Notes: generated by a model from the letters alone, not told the origin. 46,336 nt of DNA from Planctomycetaceae bacterium (GCA_012959465.1 DUDC01000001.1:1-46336); one strand, 5' to 3'; counted from the first letter of the stretch, positions 17,186-26,296 are shown. Numbers and translations are program-made.

Positions 17186-17249
17186 GCTGAACGCTGCCCA
17201 ACCGCGTAGTTAGTTGGGTGGGCTACAATGGCAGGAAAGGAGTCCCATC

Positions 17250-17444
17250 ATGTCGGGTATCAATTTGTCGAGCACTTCTTGCAAAGCACTTGCAATTCAC
17301 ATCGGTGAGGAGCCGATTCGAGAACTACTTGAGCAACTGAACCGATTGGCTCAACGCGTTGAGCACTTGGAACGTACGAAGGTAGATGTTATCAACATTC
17401 TTCCGTTACCGAATTCTGAATCAGCGACTCGCAAGGTGGCCTAG
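17250..17444 (+). CDS. Small coiled-coil protein, function unknown
   Basis: A 64-residue protein with a strong ribosome site, AAAGGAG at 17236-17242, seven bases before ATG 17250. That is the best reason to believe it. The middle (EPIRELLEQLNRLAQRVEHL) has heptad-like leucines and should form an amphipathic helix or short coiled coil. The ends look unstructured. It lies between glmS and a UDP-glucuronate epimerase on the same strand and might dimerise or bind a partner, but no family is recognised. A longer frame from 17214 has no ribosome site. Confidence 0.55.
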   Translation: MSGINLSSTSCKALAIHIGEEPIRELLEQLNRLAQRVEHLERTKVDVINILPLPNSESATRKVA

Positions 17445-17490
17445 CCTGCGGCGACGGTTCATTCATTGAGAGCAAGTTCACAACGCATTC

Positions 17491-18507
17491 ATGAGAAACT
17501 TTCTGGTAACTGGTGCGGCGGGATTCATCGGGTTCCACGTCGCCCGTCGTTTGTTGGACCGGGGTGATACGGTTGTCGGCGTTGATAATCTGAATGATTA
17601 CTACGATGTCGGACTAAAACAATCGCGATTGAAACTACTTGAATCGGCCGATCGCTTTCGCTTCCTTCATTTGGGTGTCGACGATCGCCCGGGCATGCAA
17701 GAGTTGTTTCAGGGTGAGGCATTTGACGTGGTGGTCCACTTGGCGGCCCAAGCCGGAGTACGATATTCGCTCGAGAATCCGCATGCTTATATCGATAGTA
17801 ATCTCGTCGGGTTCGGCAATATATTGGAAGGATGTCGGCACAATAAAGTCGCACATTTAGTCTACGCTTCGTCCAGTTCTGTTTACGGCGCCAACACGCA
17901 AATGCCATTTTCCACACGCCAGAGTGTGGATCATCCAGTGAGTCTCTACGCGGCCACAAAAAAGGCCAATGAAATGATGGCCCACAGTTACAGCCATCTC
18001 TATGGGCTCCCCACGACAGGACTGCGGTTTTTTACTGTCTACGGTCCGTGGGGACGGCCGGATATGGCCATGTTTCTGTTTACGAAGGCCGTTTTGGAAG
18101 GTCGGCCAATCAAGGTCTTTAACAATGGGAAGATGAAACGAGACTTTACTTATATCGACGACATCGTTGAAGGTGTGGTGCGGGTGGCTGATGTTGTACC
18201 GACCGGTGATCCGAATTGGAATGGAGATCATCCCGTCGCCGACCGCAGTCGTGCACCATTTCGTCTGTACAACATCGGCAACAACGAACCAGTCGAACTG
18301 CTGCGATTTATCGAAGTCCTGGAAGATGCACTCGGCTTGAAGGCAGAGAAGGAATTCCTGCCGATTCAGGCCGGCGATGTTCCCGCCACGTTTGCAGACA
18401 TCGAGGACCTACACAAAGAAACGGGGTACCAACCCAGCACGTCGATTGAAGTAGGCGTGGCTCACTTTGTTCGGTGGTACCGTGAGTACTATCTAGATAG
18501 CGATTAG
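17491..18507 (+). CDS. UDP-glucuronate 4-epimerase-like NAD-dependent epimerase
   Basis: A 338-residue extended short-chain dehydrogenase/epimerase that most resembles CapI/LpsL-type UDP-glucuronate 4-epimerases, which make UDP-galacturonate for surface polysaccharides. The NAD loop is [15 protein letters not shown] and the [17 protein letters not shown] segment is typical of the family. The catalytic Ser lies in YASSSSVYG and the Tyr-x3-Lys in YAATKKANE. Further family blocks are [15 protein letters not shown] and [16 protein letters not shown] 17491 is the only sensible start, although its ribosome site is weak. It follows glmS and the small coiled-coil gene and fits the same sugar-nucleotide programme as the divergent dehydrogenase. 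Confidence 0.92.
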   Translation: MRNFLVTGAAGFIGFHVARRLLDRGDTVVGVDNLNDYYDVGLKQSRLKLLESADRFRFLHLGVDDRPGMQELFQGEAFDVVVHLAAQAGVRYSLENPHAYIDSNLVGFGNILEGCRHNKVAHLVYASSSSVYGANTQMPFSTRQSVDHPVSLYAATKKANEMMAHSYSHLYGLPTTGLRFFTVYGPWGRPDMAMFLFTKAVLEGRPIKVFNNGKMKRDFTYIDDIVEGVVRVADVVPTGDPNWNGDHPVADRSRAPFRLYNIGNNEPVELLRFIEVLEDALGLKAEKEFLPIQAGDVPATFADIEDLHKETGYQPSTSIEVGVAHFVRWYREYYLDSD

Positions 18508-18568
18508 CGCGGCTGGTCTGTGTGGCACTGGCATAGCCAGTTACTTAGGTGGCGATTTTTGGCAACGG

Positions 18569-19816
18569 TCAAAACGCGTTCACCAACTTTGCCTGCCACC
18601 ATTCCGCTGCCGCGACAGCATCCCATTCACCCCATTCCGGACAAGCGTGTAACGCCTCCACTAAGTCGGCTGCCGATGAAAAGCGATCGTCGACATGTTT
18701 GGCGAGGCACTTCAACACGGTTGCCTCCAATTCCATTGAAACGTCGTTGTTGAATTCGGAAATCGCTGTCGGTTGGCGATGCACGTGCGCCAAAAGGAGC
18801 TGAAGCGTCTGTTCGTCACAAAAAGGTGGGCGGTTCGTCAGCAGGAAGTACATCACAGCTCCCAGGGAATAGATATCGCTTCGCTGATCGGCGAGACGTT
18901 TGCCCGTCGCCTGTTCTGGTGACAGATAGAACGGTGATCCGGTGACCATTCCATTCAGAGTCAGCGATGTCGCATCAACGATGGGCTTTACCAGTCCGAA
19001 GTCGAGCAGTTTGACGACATCCCATTTTCCTCCTTGCACCGTCATGAAGATGTTTGCCGGTTTCACGTCTCGGTGGATTAATCCCAAGCGGTGTGCTTCC
19101 GACAACCCGGAACACATTTGGGCGACCAGATAGACAACTCTGGCAGTGGGTAGCGGTCCGTGTTGTTGGACCAAGTCGTCGAGATTCATGCCGTCAAGGA
19201 ATTCCATCGCGTAATAAAATGTCCCATCGATTGTTCGGCCACCATCGTAAATGGTGACGATGTTCACGTGCGCAAGCCGAGCTGCTGCGCGCACCTCCCG
19301 TTCGAAACGCGCTCGACTGATCTTGTCTGCGCGCTCGGGCCGAATGAGCTTGATCGCGCACTTGCGTTCGAGAAATGTGTGTTCGGCCAAGTAGACATCT
19401 CCCATCCCTCCGGAACCAATCCGGTGGTGTAAACGATACGGACCGAGACTGTCGGACGATTTGGCATGGCGCAATGGCGAGGTGGGACATGCATGTGTGC
19501 AGTTGTTGGCGACCGAAATGAACAACATCAGAAGATGTACGAAGGAACACAACCACAAGGGCAACATCCATAGTCGAACCATTGGACCACCGTTGACGTC
19601 GTTCACGGTGCCGTAGGAGTCTAGTAACATGCCGCTGACGACGACCAGAGTCAGTCCGCCGATCACGATCAGTATCTTTGCTCTCACGTCGGTGAACCAA
19701 CGAACCGCCGTTTCAAGTCGGCAACCGATACTGGCGAGCAGACCCTCATCCTGATGCCAAAACGATCGGTCGGCGACCGTCACATCCTGAGGGGTCGCTT
19801 GGCTTGGGGCATCCAT
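18569..19816 (-). CDS. Membrane-anchored Hanks-type serine/threonine protein kinase
   Basis: A 415-residue kinase with an unusual order: two hydrophobic segments come first (about 47-64, ILIVIGGLTLVVVSGMLL, and 80-103, with LWMLPLWLCSFVHLLMLF) and the kinase domain last. The kinase has the Gly-rich loop IGSGGMGDVYLAE, the ATP Lys in CAIKLI, HRDVKPANIF with the catalytic Asp, DFGLVKP and the SPEQATGKR segment, so it should be active. The protein ends soon after the kinase C-lobe, so no sensor domain lies outside the membrane. The start is ATG 19816 or GTG 19843; neither has a clear ribosome site. It converges on the epimerase gene. Targets are unknown. Confidence 0.93.
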   Translation of the reverse strand: MDAPSQATPQDVTVADRSFWHQDEGLLASIGCRLETAVRWFTDVRAKILIVIGGLTLVVVSGMLLDSYGTVNDVNGGPMVRLWMLPLWLCSFVHLLMLFISVANNCTHACPTSPLRHAKSSDSLGPYRLHHRIGSGGMGDVYLAEHTFLERKCAIKLIRPERADKISRARFEREVRAAARLAHVNIVTIYDGGRTIDGTFYYAMEFLDGMNLDDLVQQHGPLPTARVVYLVAQMCSGLSEAHRLGLIHRDVKPANIFMTVQGGKWDVVKLLDFGLVKPIVDATSLTLNGMVTGSPFYLSPEQATGKRLADQRSDIYSLGAVMYFLLTNRPPFCDEQTLQLLLAHVHRQPTAISEFNNDVSMELEATVLKCLAKHVDDRFSSAADLVEALHACPEWGEWDAVAAAEWWQAKLVNAF

Positions 19817-19991
19817 TCCTGGTCTCGTTGATAACCGGGCCACTACTCCATGGCGGCTATCTTGTGGATCACCAAAAACGCCCAGTTGCCATCAAACGCA
19901 AGGTTTCCATCAATCGGTGGAATCAGGAAAGCGGTCCAGAATGGCACGCCGCGGGTTTCGCACGCCATACACGGGAAGCTGACTCACGCCG

Positions 19992-20594
19992 TTAGTTTCT
20001 CGCCAGTCGGTCAGCATTCCGCTCTTCGTACTGGCTGATGCGAGACTCCTGTTGAAGTGTTTGCGCGATATTGTCGAGACCCTGTAGCAGGCATTCACGT
20101 CGGAAATCATCGATATCGAACGATAGATTGAGTCCCTCTTCATCGCAAACCGTTTTTTGTTCAAGGTCCACGGTCAACGCATAGGGGGAACCACTGGCCC
20201 GGCGAAATAGCTCGTCGATCTGTTCAACGGGCAGCACGATTGGCAGCACACCATTTTGGAAGCAATTGCTATAGAAGATGTCCGCAAAACTCTCGGCGAT
20301 CACCACGCGAATGCCATAGTTTTCCAATGCCCAAACGGCGTGCTCTCGGCTGGAACCGCAGCCAAAATTGCGACGTGCAATTAAGATCCCCGCACCGGCC
20401 GCGTTAGGTTGGTTGAGTTCGAAGTCGGGATTGCTGGCGCCCGAATCGTCATACCGCCAGTCGAAGAAAAGGAATTCCTCAAACCCGGACCGTTCAATGC
20501 GTTTCAGGAACTGTTTGGGAATGATCTGATCGGTATCGACGTCGGCGCGGTCCATCGTGACGACGATTCCGCAATGTTGGCGAAAAACTTGCAT
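19992..20594 (-). CDS. leuD: 3-isopropylmalate dehydratase small subunit
   Basis: Small subunit of isopropylmalate isomerase, which converts 2- to 3-isopropylmalate in leucine synthesis. The 200-residue length is normal. It shows VDTDQIIPKQFLKRI, the swivelling-domain signature GCGSSREHAVWAL, and FADIFYSNCFQNGVLPIVL. The start MQVFRQHCGIV at 20594 is certain from family alignment; a longer frame upstream overlaps leuC and is not used. Only ten bases separate it from the leuC stop, so the two are co-transcribed and form one heterodimer. Confidence 0.97.
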   Translation of the reverse strand: MQVFRQHCGIVVTMDRADVDTDQIIPKQFLKRIERSGFEEFLFFDWRYDDSGASNPDFELNQPNAAGAGILIARRNFGCGSSREHAVWALENYGIRVVIAESFADIFYSNCFQNGVLPIVLPVEQIDELFRRASGSPYALTVDLEQKTVCDEEGLNLSFDIDDFRRECLLQGLDNIAQTLQQESRISQYEERNADRLARN

Positions 20595-20604
20595 GGTTCG
20601 ATCT

Positions 20605-22014
20605 CTATTTACTGTATTCCCAGTCACGGATGTCGACAAAGTGGCCGCGAATTGCCGAGGCAGCGGCCATCGCTGGCGAGACCAGGTGAGTGCGGCCGTC
20701 CTTACCCTGTCGGCCCTCGAAATTGCGATTGCTCGTCGATGCACAACGTTCGCCGGGAGAAAGTTTGTCGGGGTTCATCGCCAGGCACATGCTGCAGCCG
20801 GCTTCCCGCCATTCGAATCCAGCTTGTTCGAAAACCTTGTGTAATCCTTCTTGCATCGCCTGGTCGCGAACAACGCTACTGCCCGGAACGACCATCGCAT
20901 TGACATTTTCGGCGACTTGATGGCCCTTGGCGACAGCTGCCGCGGCGCGCAAGTCTTCGATGCGACCATTGGTGCACGAGCCAATGAACACTCGGTCAAT
21001 GTCGACGTTCTGTAACGGAGTGCCAGGCGTTAGGCCCATGTACTCCAACGCTCGAGCGGTCGAGCGTCGCTCTGTTTCGTCTTCGAAGTCGGACGGCTGC
21101 GGTACCTTTGCCGTGACAGGAAGTACATGTCCTGGATTTGTGCCCCAAGTCACTTGGGGCGCGATGTCAGCAGCAGAGAAGACCCTCGACGTGTCAAAAG
21201 TGGCCCCGGCGTCACTCGGCAGGGATCGCCATCGCTTGACGGCCGCCTCGAAATCGGCCGGTGCGTGATTCCGGCCCCGAAGGTAGTCCGCCGTGACGGC
21301 GTCCGGTGCGATCATTCCGGCTCGAGCGCCTGCCTCGATGGACATATTGCACACGGTCATCCGCTCTTCCATGCTCAACGCAAGAATGGCCTCGCCCGTG
21401 TATTCGATCACGTAGCCTGTACCACCGGCCGTCCCGATCTGACCGATCAGATAGAGGATCAAGTCCTTCGCCGTTACTCCTGGCGCCAGTCTTCCGTCGA
21501 CTCGGAGTTCCAATGTTCGCGGCTTTGACTGCAGCAGTGTTTGCGTTGCCAATACGTGCTCGACTTCACTCGTGCCGATACCGAAGGCCAACGATCCAAA
21601 GGCGCCGTGAGTTGCCGTATGGCTGTCACCACAAACAATGGTCATTCCGGGCAAGGTAAGGCCTTGCTCTGGGCCGATAATGTGGACAACGCCCTGACGT
21701 GGGTCATCGAGGTCAAACAGCGTGATGCCAAACTCTTGGCAATTGCTCCGCAACGTCTCCACCTGTTTCCTGGATATCGGGTCAAGGATGGGAAGCTGGC
21801 GGTCGGTGGTGGGGACGTTGTGGTCCGGTGTGGCGATCGTCAGTTCTGGTCGACGCACTTTTCGGCCGCTCAGTCGAAGACCTTCAAACGCTTGGGGACT
21901 GGTCACTTCGTGTACAAGCTGCAGGTCGATGTAGAGAACGGCCTGTTTGTTCGGCTCTTGATAAACGATATGCTCGTTCCAGATTTTCTCAAACATCGTT
22001 CGCGGTTCGGACAT
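20605..22014 (-). CDS. leuC: 3-isopropylmalate dehydratase large subunit
   Basis: Catalytic subunit of isopropylmalate isomerase, binding the labile 4Fe-4S cluster that holds and dehydrates the substrate. At 469 residues it is the usual length. Diagnostic blocks are [50 protein letters not shown] and, for the cluster cysteines, [13 protein letters not shown] and [12 protein letters not shown] 22014 has GGAGG five bases upstream. A near-perfect -10 (TATAAT) lies about 40 bases upstream, so the leader is too short for an attenuator or T-box. It heads a leuCD operon; leuA, leuB and ilv genes are not in the window. Confidence 0.98.
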   Translation of the reverse strand: MSEPRTMFEKIWNEHIVYQEPNKQAVLYIDLQLVHEVTSPQAFEGLRLSGRKVRRPELTIATPDHNVPTTDRQLPILDPISRKQVETLRSNCQEFGITLFDLDDPRQGVVHIIGPEQGLTLPGMTIVCGDSHTATHGAFGSLAFGIGTSEVEHVLATQTLLQSKPRTLELRVDGRLAPGVTAKDLILYLIGQIGTAGGTGYVIEYTGEAILALSMEERMTVCNMSIEAGARAGMIAPDAVTADYLRGRNHAPADFEAAVKRWRSLPSDAGATFDTSRVFSAADIAPQVTWGTNPGHVLPVTAKVPQPSDFEDETERRSTARALEYMGLTPGTPLQNVDIDRVFIGSCTNGRIEDLRAAAAVAKGHQVAENVNAMVVPGSSVVRDQAMQEGLHKVFEQAGFEWREAGCSMCLAMNPDKLSPGERCASTSNRNFEGRQGKDGRTHLVSPAMAAASAIRGHFVDIRDWEYSK

Positions 22015-22054
22015 TGTTCCTCCAGTGGCTTAAGCGGCACAACTTTCCCGGGGA

Positions 22055-22083
22055 ATTATAGTCGATTTGATGCCCTTTCGGCA
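22055..22083 (-). promoter_or_regulatory. Predicted sigma-70 promoter of leuCD
   Basis: On the minus strand TGCCGA (22078-22083) and TATAAT (22055-22060) are separated by 17 bases. The -10 is a perfect match and the -35 is weak. Transcription would start near 22048, about 34 bases before leuC, leaving no room for leader-peptide control. Confidence 0.45.
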
Positions 22084-22178
22084 GTGGGAGCAGGGCATTG
22101 CGAACGCTGGAGGACTAAGTGACAATGGTGGTCCGGAAATGCTTTCTGCCATTTGTCATTCCAATTGAGGAGCCTCGG

Positions 22179-23195
22179 ATGCGTACCGCCATTGGCGCCC
22201 AGGTGGTCCTTGCCGCTGTTCTACCGATGTTGACCTGGCAAGTTTCGTGGGCCCAAGATGAATTTGCGGTCCCCAGCGGGCTGAAGGACCTTAAGATTCC
22301 CAGTGACAATCCGTTGACCAAAGCCAAGGTTGATCTGGGAAGGCAACTCTATTTTGAACCGCGTTTATCGCGAGATAATACCGTGAGTTGCGCTTCGTGC
22401 CATGATCCTCAGCGCGGCTGGTCCAATGGTGAGGCGTTTGCCACGGGTGTGCGTGGTCAGAAGGGTGGGCGGAGCGCGCCAACGATTATCAATGCCGCCT
22501 ACCATCCACTTCAGTTTTGGGACGGTCGCGCCAAGGGCCTTGAAGGACAGGCGCTCGGCCCGATCCAAAATCCGATTGAGATGGACCTTTCGCTCGACGA
22601 GATGATCGACAGACTTCGCGGAATCCCCGGTTATCTAAAGCAGTTTCAGTCAATATTTCCGGACGGTCTGACAACAACAAACGTCGCTAGAGCGCTCGCG
22701 TCGTTCGAACGGACCATTCTTTCGGGGAACGCACCATACGACCAATTCAAAGCTGGTGACACGACCGCGTTGTCGGAAGAGGCCCAGGCCGGACGAAAGA
22801 TCTTCTTTGGAAAAGCGAATTGTAGCGCTTGTCACGCTGGTCCCAATTTCAGCGATGCAGGCTTTCATAATCTGGGAGTCGGCATCAATGCAGAGAAACC
22901 GGACATCGGCCGAGTGGCGGTGTCGAAATTATTGGGGGACCGCGGAGCATTTAAGACCCCAACGCTCCGTGAAATTGCCAAGACAGCCCCCTACATGCAT
23001 GACGGCAGATTCGCTTCACTCGCGGAAGTCATCGAGTTCTACGTCAAGGGAGCGACTCCCAATCCTCAGCTGGACGAGGAGATTTTCTCCCTGAAGCTGA
23101 CTGCTGCCGAAAAGAAAGCCCTGCAGACTTTCCTCGTAGAAGGGCTTAGCAGTGCCGATTACCCGACCGTTAAACCGCCGGAATTACCCAAGTGA
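22179..23195 (+). CDS. Exported di-haem cytochrome c peroxidase (CcpA/MauG family)
   Basis: A 338-residue periplasmic protein with two c-type haem sites: CASCH at 71-75 and CSACH at about 215. The start MRTAIGAQVVLAAVLPMLTW with cleavage near SWA-QDE is a good signal peptide, and an AGGAG site precedes ATG 22179. GTG 22119 and ATG 22125 are in frame with a GGAGG site but would add 18-20 residues before the signal. Other family blocks are NPLTKAKVDLGRQLYFEPRLS, RSAPTIINAAYHPLQFWDGR and FKTPTLREIAKTAPYMHDGR. The YMHDGR segment should hold the distal ligand region of the second haem. It would reduce peroxide or oxidise a partner. The next gene, an exported beta-propeller, starts 65 bases on. Confidence 0.93.
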   Translation: MRTAIGAQVVLAAVLPMLTWQVSWAQDEFAVPSGLKDLKIPSDNPLTKAKVDLGRQLYFEPRLSRDNTVSCASCHDPQRGWSNGEAFATGVRGQKGGRSAPTIINAAYHPLQFWDGRAKGLEGQALGPIQNPIEMDLSLDEMIDRLRGIPGYLKQFQSIFPDGLTTTNVARALASFERTILSGNAPYDQFKAGDTTALSEEAQAGRKIFFGKANCSACHAGPNFSDAGFHNLGVGINAEKPDIGRVAVSKLLGDRGAFKTPTLREIAKTAPYMHDGRFASLAEVIEFYVKGATPNPQLDEEIFSLKLTAAEKKALQTFLVEGLSSADYPTVKPPELPK

Positions 23196-23260
23196 TTCTC
23201 GCCCTCTGGGCCTGTACGATAATAAAGAACCCTCCACAGAATTCTCAAGGAGTTTTCATT

Positions 23261-24253
23261 ATGAAAACCAGTTGTTTCTCTCTTCTTATCATTGGCGTAG
23301 TCCTCGTGGCAGAACTGAATGCCGAGACGAAAGTGGAGACGATCGTTGCAGGCCTCAGCAATCCAAGTGGGTTGGCGATTCAACCGGAAACGGGCGTTGT
23401 GTTCGTGGCTGACAGTGGTGCTTCACGAATCATCCGAGTTGTTGACGGGAAAGTGGAAGAAGTCATCACGGACTTTCCTGTAGACATCTACGGCAAAGGC
23501 CCCATGTTCAATATCGGTCCATTGGGATTGGTTTTCATGGACAAGAACACGTTGGTCGTTGGCGGCGGTGGACTCAAGGATGGCGACGAACTTCTTCGCG
23601 TCTACAATCTAGGTGGTGATCTGCCCAAGAAAGCGGATGACATGACTGGTAGCGCCACTTTGGCCGCTGTCGAAGACAAAGAACTGCGTGGCGAGGGGAA
23701 TTTCTACGGTTTGGTCCGTCAGGGCAACGTCGTGTACGCGACGTGCAATGGCGACGATACCAAGGGCTGGGTGGCCAAGGCCGTAATCGAAGACGGTAAG
23801 GTGACATCTTTTGAGAGGTTCATCGCGACGAAAGAAGCGACAGAGGTCGACGCGCCAATTGCCATCACGGAGAGTCCCCGCAAACTGCTTGCCGTCGGTC
23901 AAGGTGGCGAGGTTACTGTAGAAGGCGACTCGCTGCTGACCTATTACAATCCAGCCGACAAGAAGATGATTGCGAATTTCGAAACTGGATTGTCGGATAT
24001 CACCGCGTTGGTCTACCACGCAGATCAGCTCTATGCGACTGACTTCTCTTGGGCGGACACGACCAAAGGTGGCTTGTTTCAGATCATTGCCGACGAGAAA
24101 GACGACAAAATAACCATCAGAACAAAAAAGATCTGCGATCTGGTCAAACCGACCGCCATGGTTGGCGGCGAAAAGAAGACCCTCTACATCACGGCCTTTG
24201 GTAGTGGTGAAGAAGGTAAGAAAACCGGTGTTCTGCTAAAAATCGAACTGTAG
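23261..24253 (+). CDS. Exported beta-propeller protein (SMP-30/NHL-like)
   Basis: A 330-residue secreted protein. The start is ATG 23261, with AAGGAG seven bases upstream. The signal peptide is MKTSCFSLLIIGVVLVAELNA with cleavage before ETK. The mature part has propeller-like repeats: VAGLSNPSGLAIQPETG, VFVADSGASRIIRVVDGKV and further strands of the same style ending in PTAMVGGEKKTLYITAFG. This resembles SMP-30/gluconolactonase or NHL-repeat proteins, but no metal-binding triad or enzyme site can be assigned, so activity is unknown. It follows a di-haem peroxidase, suggesting a shared role at the cell surface or periplasm, and is closed by a clear intrinsic terminator. Confidence 0.75.
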   Translation: MKTSCFSLLIIGVVLVAELNAETKVETIVAGLSNPSGLAIQPETGVVFVADSGASRIIRVVDGKVEEVITDFPVDIYGKGPMFNIGPLGLVFMDKNTLVVGGGGLKDGDELLRVYNLGGDLPKKADDMTGSATLAAVEDKELRGEGNFYGLVRQGNVVYATCNGDDTKGWVAKAVIEDGKVTSFERFIATKEATEVDAPIAITESPRKLLAVGQGGEVTVEGDSLLTYYNPADKKMIANFETGLSDITALVYHADQLYATDFSWADTTKGGLFQIIADEKDDKITIRTKKICDLVKPTAMVGGEKKTLYITAFGSGEEGKKTGVLLKIEL

Positions 24254-24267
24254 TTCAAGATCAACAC

Positions 24268-24312
24268 AGGCTCTGTCCGTGAACGATGCGGACAGAGCCT
24301 TTTCCTGTTTTT
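24268..24312 (+). terminator. Rho-independent terminator after the beta-propeller gene
   Basis: A perfect 12-bp stem, AGGCTCTGTCCG (24268-24279) with CGGACAGAGCCT (24289-24300), has a 9-base loop and is followed by the T-rich tail TTTCCTGTTTTT. It ends the transcript 15 bases past the stop and separates it from bioB. Confidence 0.93.
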
Positions 24313-24342
24313 GTACGGAAGCTACGTCGTAGAATACGCAAT

Positions 24343-25344
24343 ATGGATTTACACTCGGCTACTATTTCTGCTGCTCCACGTTGGTTCAATCTGGCACAGC
24401 AAGTTCTTGATGGGCACCTGATCAGCGAAGACGAGGGTCTGGGCATACTCCAATCCGCGGATGTCGAACTGCTTGATTTGATGGCGGCAGCCTATCGGAT
24501 TCGCCATGCAGCGTTCGGAAACACGGTCCAGTTCTATTATTTGATGAACGCCAAGAGCGGGTTGTGCCCCGAGGATTGCTCGTACTGTAGTCAATCGAAG
24601 ACTTCGACCGCTGAGATACCCAAGTACAACATTCTCAACCGTGAGAAGCTGCTCGACGGCGCTCGTATTGCCTTTGAACAAAATGCTAAGACCTACTGCA
24701 TAGTCATTTCCGCGCGGGGGCCCAGTGATCGCGAATTGAATGCGGTCGAGCAAATTGTTCCCGAGATCAAGTCCAAATACGATCTCGATATTTGCGCTTG
24801 CCTGGGGCTATTGGATGATCAACAGGCTGCGCGATTGAAGGCGTGCGGTGTCGACCGAGTGAACCATAACCTCAACACAAGCGAAGAGTACTACGAACGT
24901 ATCTGCTCAACTCACACCTACAGTGATCGGGTGCAGACACTTCATGCTGTGCGAAATGCTGGCATGGAAATTTGTAGTGGTGGGATCATCGGGATGGGTG
25001 AACAACCGATCGACGTTGTGCGGATGGCGTTGCAACTGAGAGACATCGGAGCATGTTCGATTCCGCTAAATTTTTTGATACCAATCGACGGCACTCCTCT
25101 TGCGAATACGTCACAGTTGACGCCCAGGGATTGCCTGCGGACACTGGCCATGTTCCGTTTTGCGAATCCCGATCGTGAATTGCGAATTGCGGGCGGACGT
25201 GAGTTGCACTTGGGCACGCTTCAGCCTTTGGGCCTCTATGCGGCAAATTCAGTGTTTGTCGGCGACTATCTCACCACAGGCGGGCAACCTCCTGAGGATG
25301 ACATTCGCATGGTTCAGGAGATGGGCTTTCAGGTGACCAAATAA
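24343..25344 (+). CDS. bioB: Biotin synthase
   Basis: Radical-SAM enzyme that inserts sulfur into dethiobiotin in the last step of biotin synthesis. The 333-residue protein carries the cluster motif CPEDCSYC with Cys75, Cys79 and Cys82, followed by SQSK, and later NLNTSEEYYERICSTHTY and GGIIGMGE, typical of BioB. The end (GQPPEDDIRMVQEMGFQV) also fits. The start MDLHSATISA at 24343 is chosen because the frame further upstream runs through the terminator. There is no ribosome site; a TAGAAT box at 24330-24335 would start the transcript at or next to the ATG. No other biotin genes are in the window. Confidence 0.97.
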   Translation: MDLHSATISAAPRWFNLAQQVLDGHLISEDEGLGILQSADVELLDLMAAAYRIRHAAFGNTVQFYYLMNAKSGLCPEDCSYCSQSKTSTAEIPKYNILNREKLLDGARIAFEQNAKTYCIVISARGPSDRELNAVEQIVPEIKSKYDLDICACLGLLDDQQAARLKACGVDRVNHNLNTSEEYYERICSTHTYSDRVQTLHAVRNAGMEICSGGIIGMGEQPIDVVRMALQLRDIGACSIPLNFLIPIDGTPLANTSQLTPRDCLRTLAMFRFANPDRELRIAGGRELHLGTLQPLGLYAANSVFVGDYLTTGGQPPEDDIRMVQEMGFQVTK

Positions 25345-25398
25345 GATAAGCTGAGCAGCGGCTAGCCTTCGCTGAACAGAGACAAGGGAATACTCGCG

Positions 25399-25725
25399 AT
25401 GGCCGATACACGGCGAGAAAAACTGCAAGCCATGCTGGAGAACGATCCCGATGATCAGTTTCTTCGTTATGCTTTGGCCATGGAATGGGACAAGGAAGGT
25501 GCAACCGATCCTAGCTTGGAACTATTGACTAGGCTCACGTGCGATGACCCACCGCACGTGCCGGCCTATTTCATGGCCGGTCAAATATTGGCGCGCGCGT
25601 CTCGACTAAGCGAGTCTCGAACGTTCTTGCGAGACGGGATCGAGCAGGCGCGACAGCAAGGCGACACACACGCCGCCGGCGAAATGAGTGAATTCTTGAC
25701 CAGCCTAGGGAGCTATGGTGAATAA
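25399..25725 (+). CDS. Small TPR-like protein
   Basis: A 108-residue soluble helical protein. EKLQAMLENDPDDQFLRYAL, PSLELLTRLTCDDPPHVPAYF and SRTFLRDGIEQARQQGDTHA read as about two and a half tetratricopeptide-like helix pairs, a protein-binding scaffold. AAGGGA lies about 12 bases before ATG 25399. Its last 11 bases overlap the start of the PSP1-like gene, so the two are translated together and may act as partners. No enzymatic motif is visible. Confidence 0.75.
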   Translation: MADTRREKLQAMLENDPDDQFLRYALAMEWDKEGATDPSLELLTRLTCDDPPHVPAYFMAGQILARASRLSESRTFLRDGIEQARQQGDTHAAGEMSEFLTSLGSYGE

Positions 25726-26266
25726 CAGCTCGTTTTCGATGCTGGTCCGCGTTGGCGCAATGGGGAACATTGGCCGTTTCCGATCCTCACTCGGACTTCG
25801 CCGTGGCTTGTCCGTTGTTTGCCGAACACCCCGCGGATTGGAGCAAGGCGAAGTCATGGGGCCGGTGGAATCTGGCGAGTTCGATGGTACGGTGATCCGG
25901 TCGATGACGTCCGAAGATCATTTGCTTTCCGCCCGATTGCAATTGCATGCCGACGAGGCGTTTGACGCCTGCAGTCGATTGCTCGTCGATATCCCGAACC
26001 CCCCTGCCCTCTTCGATGTTGAGCTGTTGTTCGATGGCCAGGGACTCTATTTCTATTTTCTCGGAGAGGTGGCTGCGGAAGTCGATGCGATGACATCTCG
26101 CTTGGCCGAGGCCTTTGAAGCAAAGGCTCAGATTGCCAAATTTGTCGAGACCTTGGAAGCCGGTTGCGGCCCGGACTGTGGCACCGAAGATGCCGCCGGC
26201 TGTGGAACGACAGGCTGTGCTTCGTGTGCTGTCGCCGATAAATGTAAGTCGAAAACTGCCAGTTGA
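25715..26266 (+). CDS. PSP1-domain protein with cysteine-rich tail
   Basis: A 183-residue protein whose core resembles the PSP1 C-terminal domain (YaaT-like). RRGLSVVCRTPRGLEQGEVMG is near the start, then TSEDHLLSARLQLHADEAF, then a beta/alpha stretch LFDVELLFDGQGLYFYFLGEVAAEVDAMTSRLAE. The last 40 residues are rich in cysteine (CGPDCGTE, AGCGTTGCASCAVADKC), suggesting a bound metal or Fe-S cluster. Bacillus YaaT works with cysteine-rich YlbF/YmcA proteins on RNase Y, and such tails are seen in some PSP1 homologues; the RNA-processing link is only inference. It may start at ATG 25715 or GTG 25718, overlapping the TPR gene. Confidence 0.7.
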   Translation: MVNNSSFSMLVRVGAMGNIGRFRSSLGLRRGLSVVCRTPRGLEQGEVMGPVESGEFDGTVIRSMTSEDHLLSARLQLHADEAFDACSRLLVDIPNPPALFDVELLFDGQGLYFYFLGEVAAEVDAMTSRLAEAFEAKAQIAKFVETLEAGCGPDCGTEDAAGCGTTGCASCAVADKCKSKTAS

Positions 26267-26296
26267 TGGCTCCTCGGCCTCGGCAGTTCAGCTGCA

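Noticed and set aside
17196-17222. Hairpin GCCCAAC/GTTGGG after glmS as a terminator
   Set aside because: Short, imperfect and without a T tract.
20595-20744. N-terminal extension of leuD
   Set aside because: It overlaps leuC and has no family match; MQVFRQH is the expected LeuD start.
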